A stretch of 64,000 nucleotides of DNA from Helianthus annuus (GCF_002127325.2 NC_035434.2:80022664-80086663), one strand, 5' to 3'; positions 1 through 11,241 are shown, counted from the stretch's first letter. Notes: generated by a model from the letters alone, not told the origin. A program made the numbers and translations.

Positions 1-618
1 AAATGCGCGACAAATGGAATTTTTGCATGGCGATCACTAAAATAAAAATATTTTAGTGTGTACAAAAATTTTGGATGTCCAGATGTGTCCAGAACGTAAG
101 ATATGCGCGAAAATGCAAACTTACGTCGTTTTTGACACTTTTAGTCCCTGTAAGATTATATAAGCATGTTTTCGCACACCGAACCTATCAAAGCTTATTT
201 CTAAGCCATGTTTAGGTTATTTATGGTATGTTTAACTTATGATCAAGTTCCGGACTGTACGTTGCCTTACGAAACGGCAGACTTTCGCAAGTTGACGCAA
301 ATAGTCCCTGAGAGCGAATAAACTTGTTTTTGCCATACCAAAGCCTTTAAAACTTATTTCTAAGTTATGTAAAGGTTATTTAAGGTATGTTAAGTTTATG
401 ATGATGTTCCGGAGTGTTTGTCGCGTTAAACTGATCGTGTTTACACATCAGTTTGCGTATAACTTTCCAGAAAACGATATAGAGTTCAAAATCGATCAAA
501 AATCAACATGGGCACAAAACCAAACATAAATGACAAACATTGGGATCAAAACACACTGTTTTATTAATATTGTATTGTTCAGAGTTTGTAAAATGATATC
601 ACAAGCACAGATGTCACA
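1..618 (-). repeat. End of an A/G-type Gypsy LTR (element H), cut by the window edge
   Basis: The first 618 bases closely match the last ~600 bases of the A LTR (8575-9179) and, less closely, of the G LTR (to 57480). The segment ends in TGTCACA at 612-618, the usual outer end of these LTRs, and Copia D integrase sequence starts immediately after. It is therefore the right end of a further Gypsy insertion, H, lying mostly outside the window. The expected target-site duplication would be TTCTG (619-623), but its partner is not visible. Orientation is inferred from A and G; a solo LTR is equally possible. Confidence 0.8.
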
Positions 619-1005
619 TTCTGGTTCTTCCATCATGTCAAACGAATATCACAACTTGTCATAATGATAACGCCATGAATCTCCAGGATTCTGCGGCGGC
701 ATTGTATAACCTTGACAATCAACATTTGGAGCTTCAATAATCCGCTTCAAGCTTGGAACGAAGACACGTCGTAATGGACTTGCATAACCTATGAATATCC
801 CTTCAATACTCTTCGGACCAAACTTTCCAAAAGGCTCTAGAACTGTACAGGGTGACCCGAACGGTTCAAGATATTTCAGATTAGGTTTGCGGTTATTGAT
901 CAACTCAAAGCATGTTTTGTTGAATTTCTTGACAGTGAGAACTCTGTTGAGCGTATAGCATGCGGCGGAAACTGCTTCTGCCCAAAAATTTATTTTCCCA
1001 TTATG
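619..1005 (-). pseudogene. Copia D integrase C-terminal fragment
   Basis: On the minus strand from about 1005 to 619 the reading frame encodes the end of a Copia integrase core and its following linker. It contains FWAEAVSAACYTLNRVLT, then KPNLKYLEPFGSPC, then GYASPLRRVFVPSL. The same motifs occur in Copia C at 28560-28800. The region in front of it (gag-pol junction, protease, zinc-binding HHCC and first two catalytic Asp) is missing, so D cannot integrate by itself. The 619 end is the break made by insertion H. Confidence 0.88.
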
Positions 1006-1269
1006 ATTTCAAAACACTTAAGTTTGTTTTAATCAAAAATGGTTTTTTCGGAAAATAAGTTTTGTTTGTCTTTTCACAAACTCGGGGTTCTTTCACCACA
1101 TTGTTTTCCTTTAATTACTTATCAGAAAGATAAATCAAGTACAACTTAATGTCCATGATTAGTCTTTTGTAATTCGAAATATCACAATTACCAACCTGTG
1201 AATTTCTCAAGAAAGATGCCGATACCTGCTTCACACTTACTAACCTTGAAGCTCCGGCAAGTCAGGATT
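1006..1269. other. Deletion scar between D gag and D integrase
   Basis: This A/T-rich stretch joins the end of the D gag frame to the middle of integrase, replacing roughly 1 kb of protease and integrase N-terminus that Copia C retains. I see no continuous frame and no terminal repeats of an insertion. It is best read as the scar of an internal deletion. Confidence 0.55.
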
Positions 1270-3190
1270 TTACTTGAACAGATTCACCCAAGCCTGATCA
1301 GCCTTGGGTTTAACAGTTTTTACCTCAACAGATGGCTCTTCTGGTTTTGACGAACCAGAATCATTGCCTGAATGTGGCTTGTCTGACTTTGAAGAGTCAG
1401 ATTCATTGCCAACACGTGGCTCCTTTGTTTCTGAAGAAACAAATTCCTTGCCAAAAGATGGCTCTTTTGTTTTCTTAGAAACAAATTCATCGCCATTCTC
1501 TATTGGAACCCATTCCTTACAATGTTTAACCTTTCCAAATTTGTAATGCACGATCTTTCACAATCTTTGTTATATTTAAAAACTTTGATAAAGGCTTTGT
1601 CTGAAATAACTTTCTTTGATTGTTCATTGGTTTGTTTAGTTAATTTTTCTTTCTTTATCAACCCTTATGTCCTCAGATTTGTATCTGATGAATTCATTTT
1701 GCTTGCCTTTGAAGTTGAGGAAAACAATTCATCAGAACTTTTTCTCAGATTACCAGTTGTATCCGAGGACAAAATCTTTTCAAGATACTCCCTTACTTTC
1801 TTTCTTTTCTTTCTCAATTTGTTTTTCTGCCCTTGTGAAAGTTTCACTTTCTGTTTTTTCTGTTTCTTTTCTTTGGGCTTTTCTTCGACCTTGACTGATT
1901 CATACATTTGTCCATGAGATTCAGCCCTCGATCTTTCCTTTGATCTCATTGGGCAATCTCTTGCAATATGACCTTTGATTTGGCATTCATAGCACCTTCT
2001 TGTTTCAAATCTTTGAATTTGGCAGTTAACAGCAATGTGTCCCTGATAACCACATGAGTAACACACTCTGTTATCATACCTTTCCTTACTTTCATACCAC
2101 ACACCATTTTCATACCACACACTTAGATCATAACATTGAGTTGCCTTGTGGTAATCACCATTTCTCTGTTTCTATCATTGTAATGATTTGTCCTTGAAGA
2201 ATCTTCATCCCATCTTCTCTTGTAAGCTGGATTTGGCTTTTGAGCACTGTGGTCAAACCTGCACCACATATTACCAACTTTTTGTGAATTTTTAGAATGA
2301 TTGGATGATTGAACTGATGAACTTTTCTTGTTGTTTTGAGAATTTTTAGAATAACATTTTGTTTTTGTTCTACATTCTTCTTAACAGGTTTCTGCTTTGA
2401 GCATTCACCTACTTCAGTAGAATGGAAAACAGTATCTTTAAATTTTTCATTTAATTCCAAAAATAATTTTCTTTTCTCATTTTTCTCCTTTTCATCATCA
2501 GTTTTATTATCACAAACTTCAATTTTGACCTTGTCAACATTTGTGACATTGTCACTTATCGGAACAGAATTGATCGGTTTTGGACATACAAGATCTGGTA
2601 ATGATGATGAAGTCACAAAGACTTTCAATTTCTTTTCAAGCTCATCAATTTTATTTCTTAAATTCTCAGCTTCATTTTCAAGCTGAGATATTTTCTGAAG
2701 ATGAGACTTGATTGTCTTTTTTATTTTCAATTTTGTTCTCTTCAAGAACAGATTTTTCATTTTCAAAAACTCTTATCTGATCTTGAAATTCTGTTTCTTT
2801 TTCTTTTAAAACTTTATTTTCTAATTTTATCCAAGAAACAATTTCATTTTCAACTTTAATTTCTTCAAAATCTTTTTCCAATTTCAGTTTTTCATTTTTT
2901 AAACTTTTGTTTTCCAATGTCAAACTTTCCATATCCTTCAAGAGTTTGGCATTCTCTGCTACGAATTTTTTGCATTTTGAACACACAACTTCACATTTTG
3001 AAGTTTCATCTTTCTTGGATTCTTCAATCTTTGACGTTCCTGCAAGAAAAATTTTAATCATATCAGCAGGATTCAAGTCTTCATTTAAAAAACAACCTCT
3101 ATTGAAATCATATTTCATCCTACTTCTTACATCAAGACCATTTCTAATTCTTGTGATTATTTTAAGTATCACATCCAAACTTATAGATTT
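1270..3190 (-). pseudogene. Copia D gag, C-terminal two thirds (decayed)
   Basis: Read on the minus strand from 3190 down to 1270, this continues the gag that starts at 33726. In order it holds a segment with NPADMIKIFLAGTSK, a long Lys/Glu-rich coiled coil (about 3060-2600), two CCHC zinc knuckles (CYSCGYQGHIAVNC and CYECQIKGHIARDC, about 2065-1950), a basic Lys-rich tract and a Ser/Glu/Pro-rich tail ending in WVNLFK and TAA at 1270-1272. The frame changes at least twice, so it is a pseudogene. The same tail (WASLFN then a stop) ends the Copia C gag. The break at 3190 is the GATTT target site of element C. Confidence 0.85.
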
Positions 3191-3316
3191 TGTTGGTGCA
3201 TAATGTCTAAAGCCTGCGTCTTTGTGAAGTTAGATTAACGTAAATGGTCTAGATAGGTTATTTTGTAATAGATCAGGGGTTAAATGTGTAATTATATGAA
3301 AGTTTGTATGCTGGAC

Positions 3317-3385
3317 CGCTTTTGTGACACTTGTCCACAAAAGCGAGCCAAGCTGGATCGCTTATGTGGACATGTCACATAAGCG
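3317..3385 (+). promoter_or_regulatory. Twin hairpin just upstream of the Copia C TATA box
   Basis: Stem 1 pairs CGCTTTTGTG (3317-3326) with CACAAAAGCG (3336-3345). Stem 2 pairs CGCTTATGTG (3359-3368) with CACATAAGCG (3376-3385). Both stems are perfect over 10 bp. They differ from each other only by a compensated T-A to A-T swap at the sixth position. The pair ends 13 bp before the TATA box and is repeated in the right LTR (about 32954-33022). Confidence 0.8.
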
Positions 3386-3397
3386 GTTCATAAATCC

Positions 3398-3405
3398 TAT
3401 ATATA
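3398..3405 (+). promoter_or_regulatory. TATA box of Copia C LTR
   Basis: TATATATA in the context CCTATATATACCC is a strong plant TATA match, placed centrally in the LTR as expected for a U3/R boundary. The copy in the 3' LTR is at about 33035-33042. Confidence 0.75.
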
Positions 3406-3636
3406 CCCTTGATCTCAGTTCATTTGTAACGTTGTCCTGGATTGTACGTCGAACTGCTGACCTTCTGGCAATCGTTATCAAGTGAAAGTAAAAGTGATTA
3501 AAGTGAAGATCTATTTGTTTTCTACTCCTTTCTGTACCGTATATCTTCGTATCATGTTAAAATGTGTTTCCGCCACATTTTTAGCAGGCTCTAGCTTATA
3601 TTGACTCCTCAGTGAGATCATACTCGATCCTACAAT

Positions 3637-3651
3637 TGGTATCAGAGCCAG
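3637..3651 (+). other. Primer-binding site of Copia C (initiator tRNA-Met)
   Basis: TGGTATCAGAGCCAG begins two bases after the 5' LTR. It is complementary to the 3' end of plant initiator tRNA-Met and is the site where minus-strand DNA synthesis starts. Confidence 0.93.
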
Positions 3652-3829
3652 TTGTAAGCTATGTGCTAGATATGAAGTGTTTTTCTGAGACTTTTTTAGA
3701 TCTGGACTGATTTAGCGGTGAAAATGAACTGAATTTTGGACAGTAGGTGGTAAATATAGTAATAGTAAACCCTTGAAAGTTTCGGACAAAAATTCGGATT
3801 AAAACTGAGCTAAAAACACTCGTGAAGTT

Positions 3830-4172
3830 TGGACCGCTCTGACGTCAGCTTTGAACCGCTCTTCTGAACCGCTTTTACATACAAGGTTTCCTGAACCGCT
3901 TCAAAATTTTCTGTCTGGATCGCTCCAAATGGTATCTTAGGTGCTGGACCGCTTTTCTGAACCACCTGAAAGTGCTGAATCGCTTATCTGTCAATCTTGG
4001 ATCGCTCTTATTACAAACTCTGGATCGCTCTTAGTGCAGACTTTGGATCGCTCATTGTGCAAAGTTCTGGATCGCTCTTAGTACAAGTGTGTGAATCGCT
4101 CATAGTGCAAAGTTTGTGGATCGCTCTTAGTGTTTTTCTGGATCGCTCTTCTTGACAGTTTCTGGATCGCTT
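3830..4172 (+). repeat. Copia C leader: about 15 copies of a GGATCGCT-type word
   Basis: Between the primer site and the gag start, the word G(G/A)A(C/T)CGCT(C/T) occurs about 15 times in 340 bp (for example 3831, 3853, 3893, 3946, 4000, 4022, 4069, 4118, 4164), at irregular 13-30 bp spacing and all in the element's sense. The later copies share the longer form CTGGATCGCTCTTA. The LTR hairpins and the region at 32340-32475 hold the same word. No open frame runs through it, so it is non-coding leader RNA. Function unknown. Confidence 0.8.
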
Positions 4173-4210
4173 ATTGAAACAGTTTGAAAATTTTTCCGTA
4201 AATTCTGAAA

Positions 4211-5711
4211 ATGGATAGTCAAGACTTCTACAACATGTTCTCGGGTGTGAGTGCTACTCAAGGCCAAACCAATATTTTGCAGAATGTGAATCTAGAAAAT
4301 GAGCTGGGCACGATGCAGAAACCTCCAAAATTGATGAGTTTAGACGAATACTCAGGATGGTCAGTGAGGTTTAAGAACTGGGTACAAGCCAATCACTTAG
4401 AGAGTTGGATAAAGATCGAGAGAGAGTATGTGGCTCCATTAGATGCGATGAGAACAAAAAAGGCAGTTGCAAGTCTAACGGATGTAGAGCAGGTAGAATT
4501 CAAAGCTGAGAAGAAGATGATCAGCATCCTGCAACAAGCTATAAAAGAAGATATTTTAGTGCTACTACAGCATAAGGATACTTCAGCATCAATATGGTAT
4601 GCATTAGAGAAAAAGTTCAAAGGCAGCGCGTCAATGATAAAAAGCAAAAAGGCTTTGTTGAAGAAAGAGTTTGACATCTTCACAGGGATAAAGGGTGAAT
4701 CAACTAAACAGCTTATCGAGCGATATTGTCATTTAGTGTTGGAGATGAGAAGGTTGGATGTTGATAAGACGAATGAAGAATGGATAGATAAATTGTGCGA
4801 TGCACTTCCCTATGAGGAATGGGGAACATACTTAATGATGTTGAAGAACAGTATGGATTTCATAAATTACAGCTTGAGTGAGTTCATAGAGAAGATTGAA
4901 GCTCATGAACTAGAGTTGGTGAAAATTAAGAAGATAAATTCGGCAAATATGCCACAAGATGTATCGTTGTATTACAAGAGTAGTCCTGTAGTTTCGAACG
5001 TTCAGAGTCTGAAAATTCATACTGGTTTTAGTGCAGAAAACACTACATCTGTTACTCCAAATGAATATTCGTCAGGTCATTCAACTCCGTTTGCTAACTA
5101 TGAGCCGAACGTCAAAGCTTCAGATAATTCTCCTCAAAGTTCAACTGGGTCGCATCAACAAACAGTCGTGTCTGGGGTGCGTTGCAACATAGCAATTAAC
5201 ATCAAAAATGGAAATGAGATCACAGAAACTGCAGCAAAGCAGCATATCGCGTTATTGGGTTCGGTTCTGGAGGCGTATGAAGGGTTGGTTGCTGGTCGGA
5301 TCGGGAATCCTGATATGACCAAAGAGGATTACGATCAAATCGACCCTGAAGAGCTGGAATTGATAGATATTAAGTGGTGTATGGCAAGTCTAGTCCGGAG
5401 AGCTCAGCGGTTTATGGAAATCACGGGGAGAAATAGTTTGTCGGGACCGGATCAGAAACTGGGGTTTGACAAGACCAAAGTCACCTGCTTCAAATGTAAA
5501 GAGAAAGGTCATTTTAAGCGGGAGTGTCCAAATCGCGAAGTTAAAAACCATCAGAATCCGTTCCCCAACGATTACTACAAGCAAGCTATATATCATCGCC
5601 CAAACCAACAGCCTGCAGTTCAAAGACCTCAGATCGAAAACAAAACTGAGAAGGCGTTGATCGTAAATCAGGATGATGAAAAAGTTGCATCTGGATTTAG
5701 TTGGGACAAGT
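4211..5711 (+). pseudogene. Copia C gag, N-terminal part (interrupted by Gypsy A)
   Basis: The frame opens with MDSQDFYNMFSG at 4211 and runs to the A insertion point. It holds a UBN2-type Copia gag domain (roughly residues 40-230, with W-x-R-F-x-N-W near the start and LCDALPYEEWGTYL), a Ser/Thr/Pro-rich linker and a CCHC zinc knuckle CFKCKEKGHFKREC (near 5490). Gag packages element RNA into particles. The frame appears to continue into A LTR sequence up to 5827, but that tail is artefactual. Splitting at the 5-bp duplication CAAGT (5707-5711) and resuming at 25290 keeps the frame exactly, so the gene was open when A landed. Confidence 0.92.
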
Positions 5712-8700
5712 TGTCACACCCCGACCACGTAAAACAACAAATCGTGGCGGAAACGTCGGGGAGTGTTGTAACAGAATCATTGTTTCACAACCATGGATCA
5801 AATAGTTTTGTTTTATTGAATTATTGAGTTCAATGTTTTGGTACAATTTAGAATAATACAAATAATAGTTTCTCAGTTTTAAGTCACTAAGGCACAAGTC
5901 CATCCTATATGTAGCGTGCATCAACAATCATCACATAGCAGTACCTGAAACATATATGAAAATATGGTACGTCAGCATAAAAATGCCTGTGAGTAACATA
6001 GGTTTTTGTGTATTAGATTCATGGCTTTAGATAATACGAGAAAAGGTTTTATGTTTTCAAAATAGCCATGAATCTAATGTAAAAGTTTTGTTTCTGAAAA
6101 CGTGTCGTTTTGGAAAACGGGTTTATAGTATAGACAAAAATATACTTTGGTTTTGAAAAGTTTGTATAAATAGTATATCAAAGTATACTTTAGTTTTGAA
6201 ATAGTTAAATGGATAGTATATCAAAATATACTTTAGTAATTAAAATAATAGTTTTGGTAGTATATCTCAAGTATACTTTGGTTTAAGAATAAAAGTATTG
6301 GTAGTATATCAAATTATACTTTGGTTTGAAAATAGCATATCAACTATGCTTTGGTTTAAAAGTAGCATATCAACTATGCTTTAGATAGTATATCAAGATA
6401 TACTTTAGTTTAAAATAACAAAGTAGGTAGTATATCAAACTATACTTTGGAAAATAGTAGCATATCAAACTATGCTTTGGATAGTATATCAAAATATACT
6501 TTAGTTTAAAATAACAAAGTATGTTAAAACATATGTTGGATTTTGTACTTAGTATATCAAAATATACTTTGGTATATCACATTTGAGAGCACATCAGACT
6601 GTACTTTTGTAGTATATCAACATATAAAGAGAGTGTGATTTGGTATTCAACAAAGCCTTAGTGTATCAAACTACACTTTGGAGACTATAGAAATACCACG
6701 AAGGCAATTTCTATTTGGTTAAAATTTGGTTTCTGACATTCCATACAACAGGAATGGGGTGTCTAGTCCTATAGCGCTATATCATACTACCAATCGGCTG
6801 GGTGAATGTATAAAAATGGTACAATCCAACAATTTGTTTATTAAGTTTTGGAAAATCAGTGTTTAAACCATAGGTAATTGTTTAATTTGTCAAAAGAATA
6901 TGTATACTAAGCATGTGTAATCATATAGTTTAAAATCAGGAAAATAACAGATAGGCATAGATGTTTCACCCCAAAACAATTGAAAACAGTAAAAGAGGGG
7001 ACTATGTACTCACTTGAGATTGCAAGTATCCTTGATTAAGTGTCCTAACAAAGCTCGGGAAATCAAGGAATCAAGTGGCACCTAGTATGGATCACTATGT
7101 TAAACAATCGGATCCTAAATCGGAAGATAGGATAGAATGAAGTTCTATAAATCAAATGAGTATTGCAACTCATATGGCATGATTTAACAGACCTAACATT
7201 CTGATTTGGAAGTTTACCTAAGTGCTTTTGACCCGTTTCGACCCATTATGGTAGTATAAGCCACTATAATGCGTCGTTTCGTAAAACTAGGTTCGGATGG
7301 TTAACTATGTGCTATGTCAAGTCTTACATGCCCAATTATCCCTAAACATGTTACTAATTCAGATTATATGTCAAAAATATGTTCACATAATCAAAATATG
7401 GATTTTAGCTTCAAAAGGGCATTTTGGTCATTTCCTATGGGCATACAAGCTAACTAGCAAATGACTAACCAATCCTAGGTGATCATAAGATTATAACCTC
7501 AGTGGTTATTCCCTATGAATCTATGATCACTTACTAAGCTTGATCGGATCCTAAAGATCGACCCAACGGGTCGGGTTCGGAAGTATAAGCGGTTGTTTAG
7601 ACCGCTTACCTTACGACCCTAAACAAGCACAAACTAATAGTGTCGAGTTAGACATGTCAAAACATGTTTAACCTACTGATTTGGTATCAAAACAAAGTGT
7701 TTTGATACCCTAAAGTAGTTCCGTTGCAAAATGCGTGCTAAAACGCATTTTGACCGAAACTTTGACTCGACACTACAACTAGTTAACGTGGTAATCAGCG
7801 GCTATAATCACGAAGGATTATAACTATCGTGATTACAATCACGTTTCAAAGTTCAATTGAACTTTGACTTGACCAATTGATGGTCAAAACCGAAAGTCAA
7901 ACTGTTGGCCAAACGTTTGACTTTCTGCTTAAACATAAAGAACAAGCATGAAAGAAGAATTACAAAGGGTCCTAGCTATCTTTTCTACAAAGAATAAAGT
8001 TCCAAGCAGATTAGAAAGCTCCCAAATCAGATAAGAGATGAGAAATGAGAGGAATGAGCAAAGAATTGAGGAGTTTGGCCAACTATTTATACTTGTTGGT
8101 GATCAACAAGATCATGACAAGTGGTTTGCTTGGTCATTAAGCATTGAATCACAACCATACATGTGTTAGGAGCAGGTGCAAAGCCTTGGAGAGGTGGTAA
8201 CTTGGTTACCACACAAAGAAATTGCAAGATTGGCCCTTGAATTTACAAACTGTTGCTGAAAACAGACTTTCTGCCCAGATGTGATGCTCGCGTAGCGCGA
8301 CAGCATAGGCAGGAGGTGCTCGCGCTACGCTACCATGTATCAGGTTCAGCAAAGTTTCAAAAATGTCAGAAATGGTCCCTGCACGAGTTTAAAGCCTTTT
8401 TCGATGCGTTTAAACCCCGTTAACCTCATTTCAAGGCTCTAAAATGAAGTTAAAGCATAGGGGACTCAAAACATGCTCAAAAATATCTTGGATGTCGGTT
8501 CGTTTGGTCGTACAATCGCGTTGTTTGGTTAATTACGACGGAAGTCGTAACGAACGCAAAATCGATCCAAATTAAGCGACGAATGGAATTTTTGCATGGC
8601 GATCACTAAAATAAAAATATTTTAGTGTGTACAAAAATTTTGGATGTCCAGATGTGTTCAGAACGTAAGATATGCGCGAAAATGCAAACTTATATCGTTT

Positions 8701-9179
8701 TTGACACTTTTAGCCCCTGTAAGATCATATAAGCATGTTTTCGCACACCGAACCTATCAAAGCTTATTTCTAAGCTATGTTTAGGTTATATATGGTATGT
8801 TTAGCTTATGATCAAGTTCCGGACTATTCGTTACCTTACGAATCGGTATAGTTTCGCAGTTTGACGCAAATAGTCCCTGCGATCGAATAAACTTGTTTTT
8901 GCCATACCAGACCTTCCAAAACTTTTTTCTAAGTTATGTAAAGGTCATTTAAAGTATGTTAAGCCTATTTCACTATTCCGGAGTGTTTGTTGCGCTAAAA
9001 CTGATTACGTTTACGCACCAGTGCGCATATAACTTTTTAGAAAGCGATTTAAAGCTCGGAATTGAACAAGAATTGATATGTGCAAAGGATACACATATTT
9101 ATACAAAATCCCAGGTATTAAACACAATGTTTCATAGGTTTGGCATTTGTTTGGTGTTCGTGGTGACACAGGTGTCACA
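5712..9179 (-). repeat. Gypsy A 3' LTR
   Basis: 3468 bp, TGTCACACC...GGTGTCACA on the plus strand. The plus-strand left edge is the U5 end in element sense. It holds a U5-terminal hairpin (5719-5761), a 14-unit hairpin array (6127-6677) and a TATA box on the minus strand at 8084-8091. It is related to the G LTR and to H (1-618). A short ORF at 8956-9195 is unconvincing. Confidence 0.96.
6127..6677 (-). repeat. Array of 14 short hairpins with compensated stem changes
   Basis: Fourteen units each pair a 6-base arm with its complement across a 5-8 base loop, usually TCAAA plus one base. Ten units use AGTATA/TATACT (for example 6127, 6172, 6215, 6303, 6387, 6551). Three use AGCATA/TATGCT (6334, 6364, 6459). 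One uses AGTGTA/TACACT (6660-6677). One of the fourteen, AGCACA/TGTACT at 6588, has a single mismatch. In the three stem types both arms change together. The array is repeated in the 5' LTR (about 22272-22790), where one arm has mutated and the last units have recombined. Confidence 0.85.
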
Positions 9180-9215
9180 GTCTCCCCTACTTTAGGAAAT
9201 TTCGTCCCGAAATTT
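9180..9215 (-). promoter_or_regulatory. Gypsy A polypurine tract and adjacent hairpin
   Basis: On the minus strand a purine run (CTAAAGTAGGGGAGAC, 9195-9180) directly precedes the 3' LTR. It is the expected primer for plus-strand DNA. Next to it, AAATTTCG (9197-9204) pairs perfectly with CGAAATTT (9208-9215) across a TCC loop. The same hairpin lies beside the PPT of B, E, F and G. Confidence 0.85.
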
Positions 9216-9220
9216 AATTC

Positions 9221-9340
9221 TAGAGGAAACTTGTGAAGACAACTGTGATCGTTTCGCTTTCAAATGAATCCTTCGTTTCCCAAGTAGAACTCTGGGTCAC
9301 GTTTGGATTCTTAGCGAATCTGTTAACTGCCAGAATGTCG
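9221..9340 (-). pseudogene. Relic of the pol C-terminal chromodomain in Gypsy A
   Basis: This stretch aligns by eye with 57525-57640 of G, where the chromodomain motif [11 protein letters not shown] is encoded (shared words CCCAAGTA-AACTC-GGGTC and AGCGAATC). No open frame remains. It shows that A descends from a full gag-pol element and lost the rest of pol. Confidence 0.65.
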
Positions 9341-10470
9341 TTGTTTCAATAACAAAAACATGGAGTTTCGAGAAATGGATAGGAGAATGTTTCCTATGAA
9401 GACTATTATAGGAAACTTGTGTGTGCTCGAAATCAGAGTCGGAGATTACAAAATAAAATGTCATTGGCCAAGGTCCAGGACTTCTAGCAATTTAAATAAT
9501 GCTACTTTCGCAATGTAATAAGGAACACTTATATATAGGAAGTACCAGCGGCGTATCCACCATGCCCTTTTTACATTGTTCCCGTCTCGTTATTCTTATC
9601 ACTATAGGTCTTAACACATGACAAAACTTGCTGTGGTTTCTGTGCACTGAATTCCATAATTACGTATGCATCCATAATTACGTAATTCCTTGCACAGTCC
9701 GCACAGTTCATCTCATAATGTGTAGGGTAAAATCAAACAAACATGAAATGACTTGACTAGACCACCAAAGGATCTTTTTAACTAGATCAATGAACGATCC
9801 TTTTAACCAGATCAACACATGATCTTCCTTAACTAGACCGTTGTATGATCTCTTTAAATAGAACACTTAAGGGATCTTTATAACTCGGAACCAAATAATC
9901 GTTTTGAATCAGCACTTTGGAATCCAAGGTTCTTACTATTTGCATAGAAGCCCCTTAAGGATTTAAGACAGTACTTTGAGTATCCTTCTGAGAATCTAAC
10001 ATATGAAAATACGGAAGATTCCACCAGGACTTAGATAACGAGCTTTGGAGTTACACATAAACACAAAATCACCAAATTATGTATTCGTTAATTTAATTAT
10101 TAGCTCGTTTGTGAATTTGAAGTACACTAGAAATCCAATCACGGACTTCAATTAGTACTTTAAAATATCCTCAAGAATCTAACTATGAAGATAGGAAGAT
10201 CTTATAAGGATTTGGAATTTGTTTCTGTCGTGTTATAACATTCGTATTAGGACACATAAAGAATCCAATCAAGGACTTACGACAGTACCTTTATCAAATC
10301 AAAGATTTGAAATGGTACTTCAAGTATCTGATTAAGAATTGCACCTGTACTTTGTTTCCTAAAAGAAACTAGTACTTAGGATTTTTGGGGAGATCACAAA
10401 TGATCATAGAATAAAGGAATCACACGAGAAGTTTGTTCTGAAAAGAACATGGTTCTTTGGTGTCGATATT
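9341..10470 (-). other. Non-coding 3' region of Gypsy A
   Basis: No frame is convincing. It contains a 9-bp hairpin (GTTTCCTAT 9389-9397 with ATAGGAAAC 9408-9416), a block at about 9495-9565 matching the G LTR at 54495-54565 (shared core GGAAGTACCAGCGGCGTATC), a direct repeat of CCATAATTACGTA (about 9653-9690), and a weak five-unit series around AGATC...GATCT at 9757-9876, of which one unit is a perfect 5-bp stem. Imperfect copies of a motif around GGACTTACGACAGTAC follow at 9950-10320. It looks like patchwork replacing pol. Confidence 0.6.
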
Positions 10471-11241
10471 GTAGGTGTAACACCCCCAAAATACCACCTG
10501 CGGAAACCCCGCGAGGCGTGTTACACATCAGAGTCTGAGCCACCAATCACATTGAACCAATAGTAAATACTTAAATAAAACATGACATTAATAGTCAAGA
10601 TTAAATGTCAAACACAATATTAATTCCCAAGAGTTATGTAGCGGAAGCATATGATAAATCGTTTAGTAATTGTTTCGAAATAACTTAAAACCAATGAATC
10701 AATGATAAATAACTTCGATCCATGACCACTCCAGCACGCCCAGATGGCAAGTCCATGTTCCAAGTTAACAACCTACAAGCATGCAAACAAGTGTGTCAGA
10801 CTACGCTGGTGAGTTCAAGGTTTTGCTAACGTGTTGAGTTACCAGATGTATGTTAATGTGATTCCATGTTGCGTTACAATGTTACTCATGTTAGATACCC
10901 TAGGGAGTGTGCCCATGTGTATCCGGGGAGTGGTTACCCCTTCCAAATGTTTACCCGTTGTCCCAAACCACCGGGACGCATGCTTGAGAGAATGCAATGA
11001 ACTCACCTGGGATTGCTCGGCAGGTTATACCAAAGTTACTTGAATTAAAAATGGTCAATCACGTCCTAACAGGGTTACCACACAAGTCAGGTTTTGTCTC
11101 AAGTAATGCACGTATGTTTACACATAGACTAACAAGTCACAAGCACGTAAAGTTCATGGCAACACGTTTGGTACGTTAACAGTCAAGAGCATATCATATT
11201 CACACTTGAACGATGTAAATAACCAAGCCCAAAAGATAGTA

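Larger units (their letters stand above)
3191..3634 (+). repeat. Copia C 5' LTR
   Basis: 444 bp, TG...CA, identical to 32828-33271 except one C/T. It carries two perfect 10-bp hairpins, then a TATA box at 3398-3405, giving an expected transcription start near 3430. U3 is therefore about 240 bp and R plus U5 about 200 bp. Confidence 0.97.

Noticed and set aside
5712..5827. Apparent C-terminal extension of Copia C gag
   Set aside because: It is A LTR sequence read by chance past the insertion point; the true continuation is at 25290.
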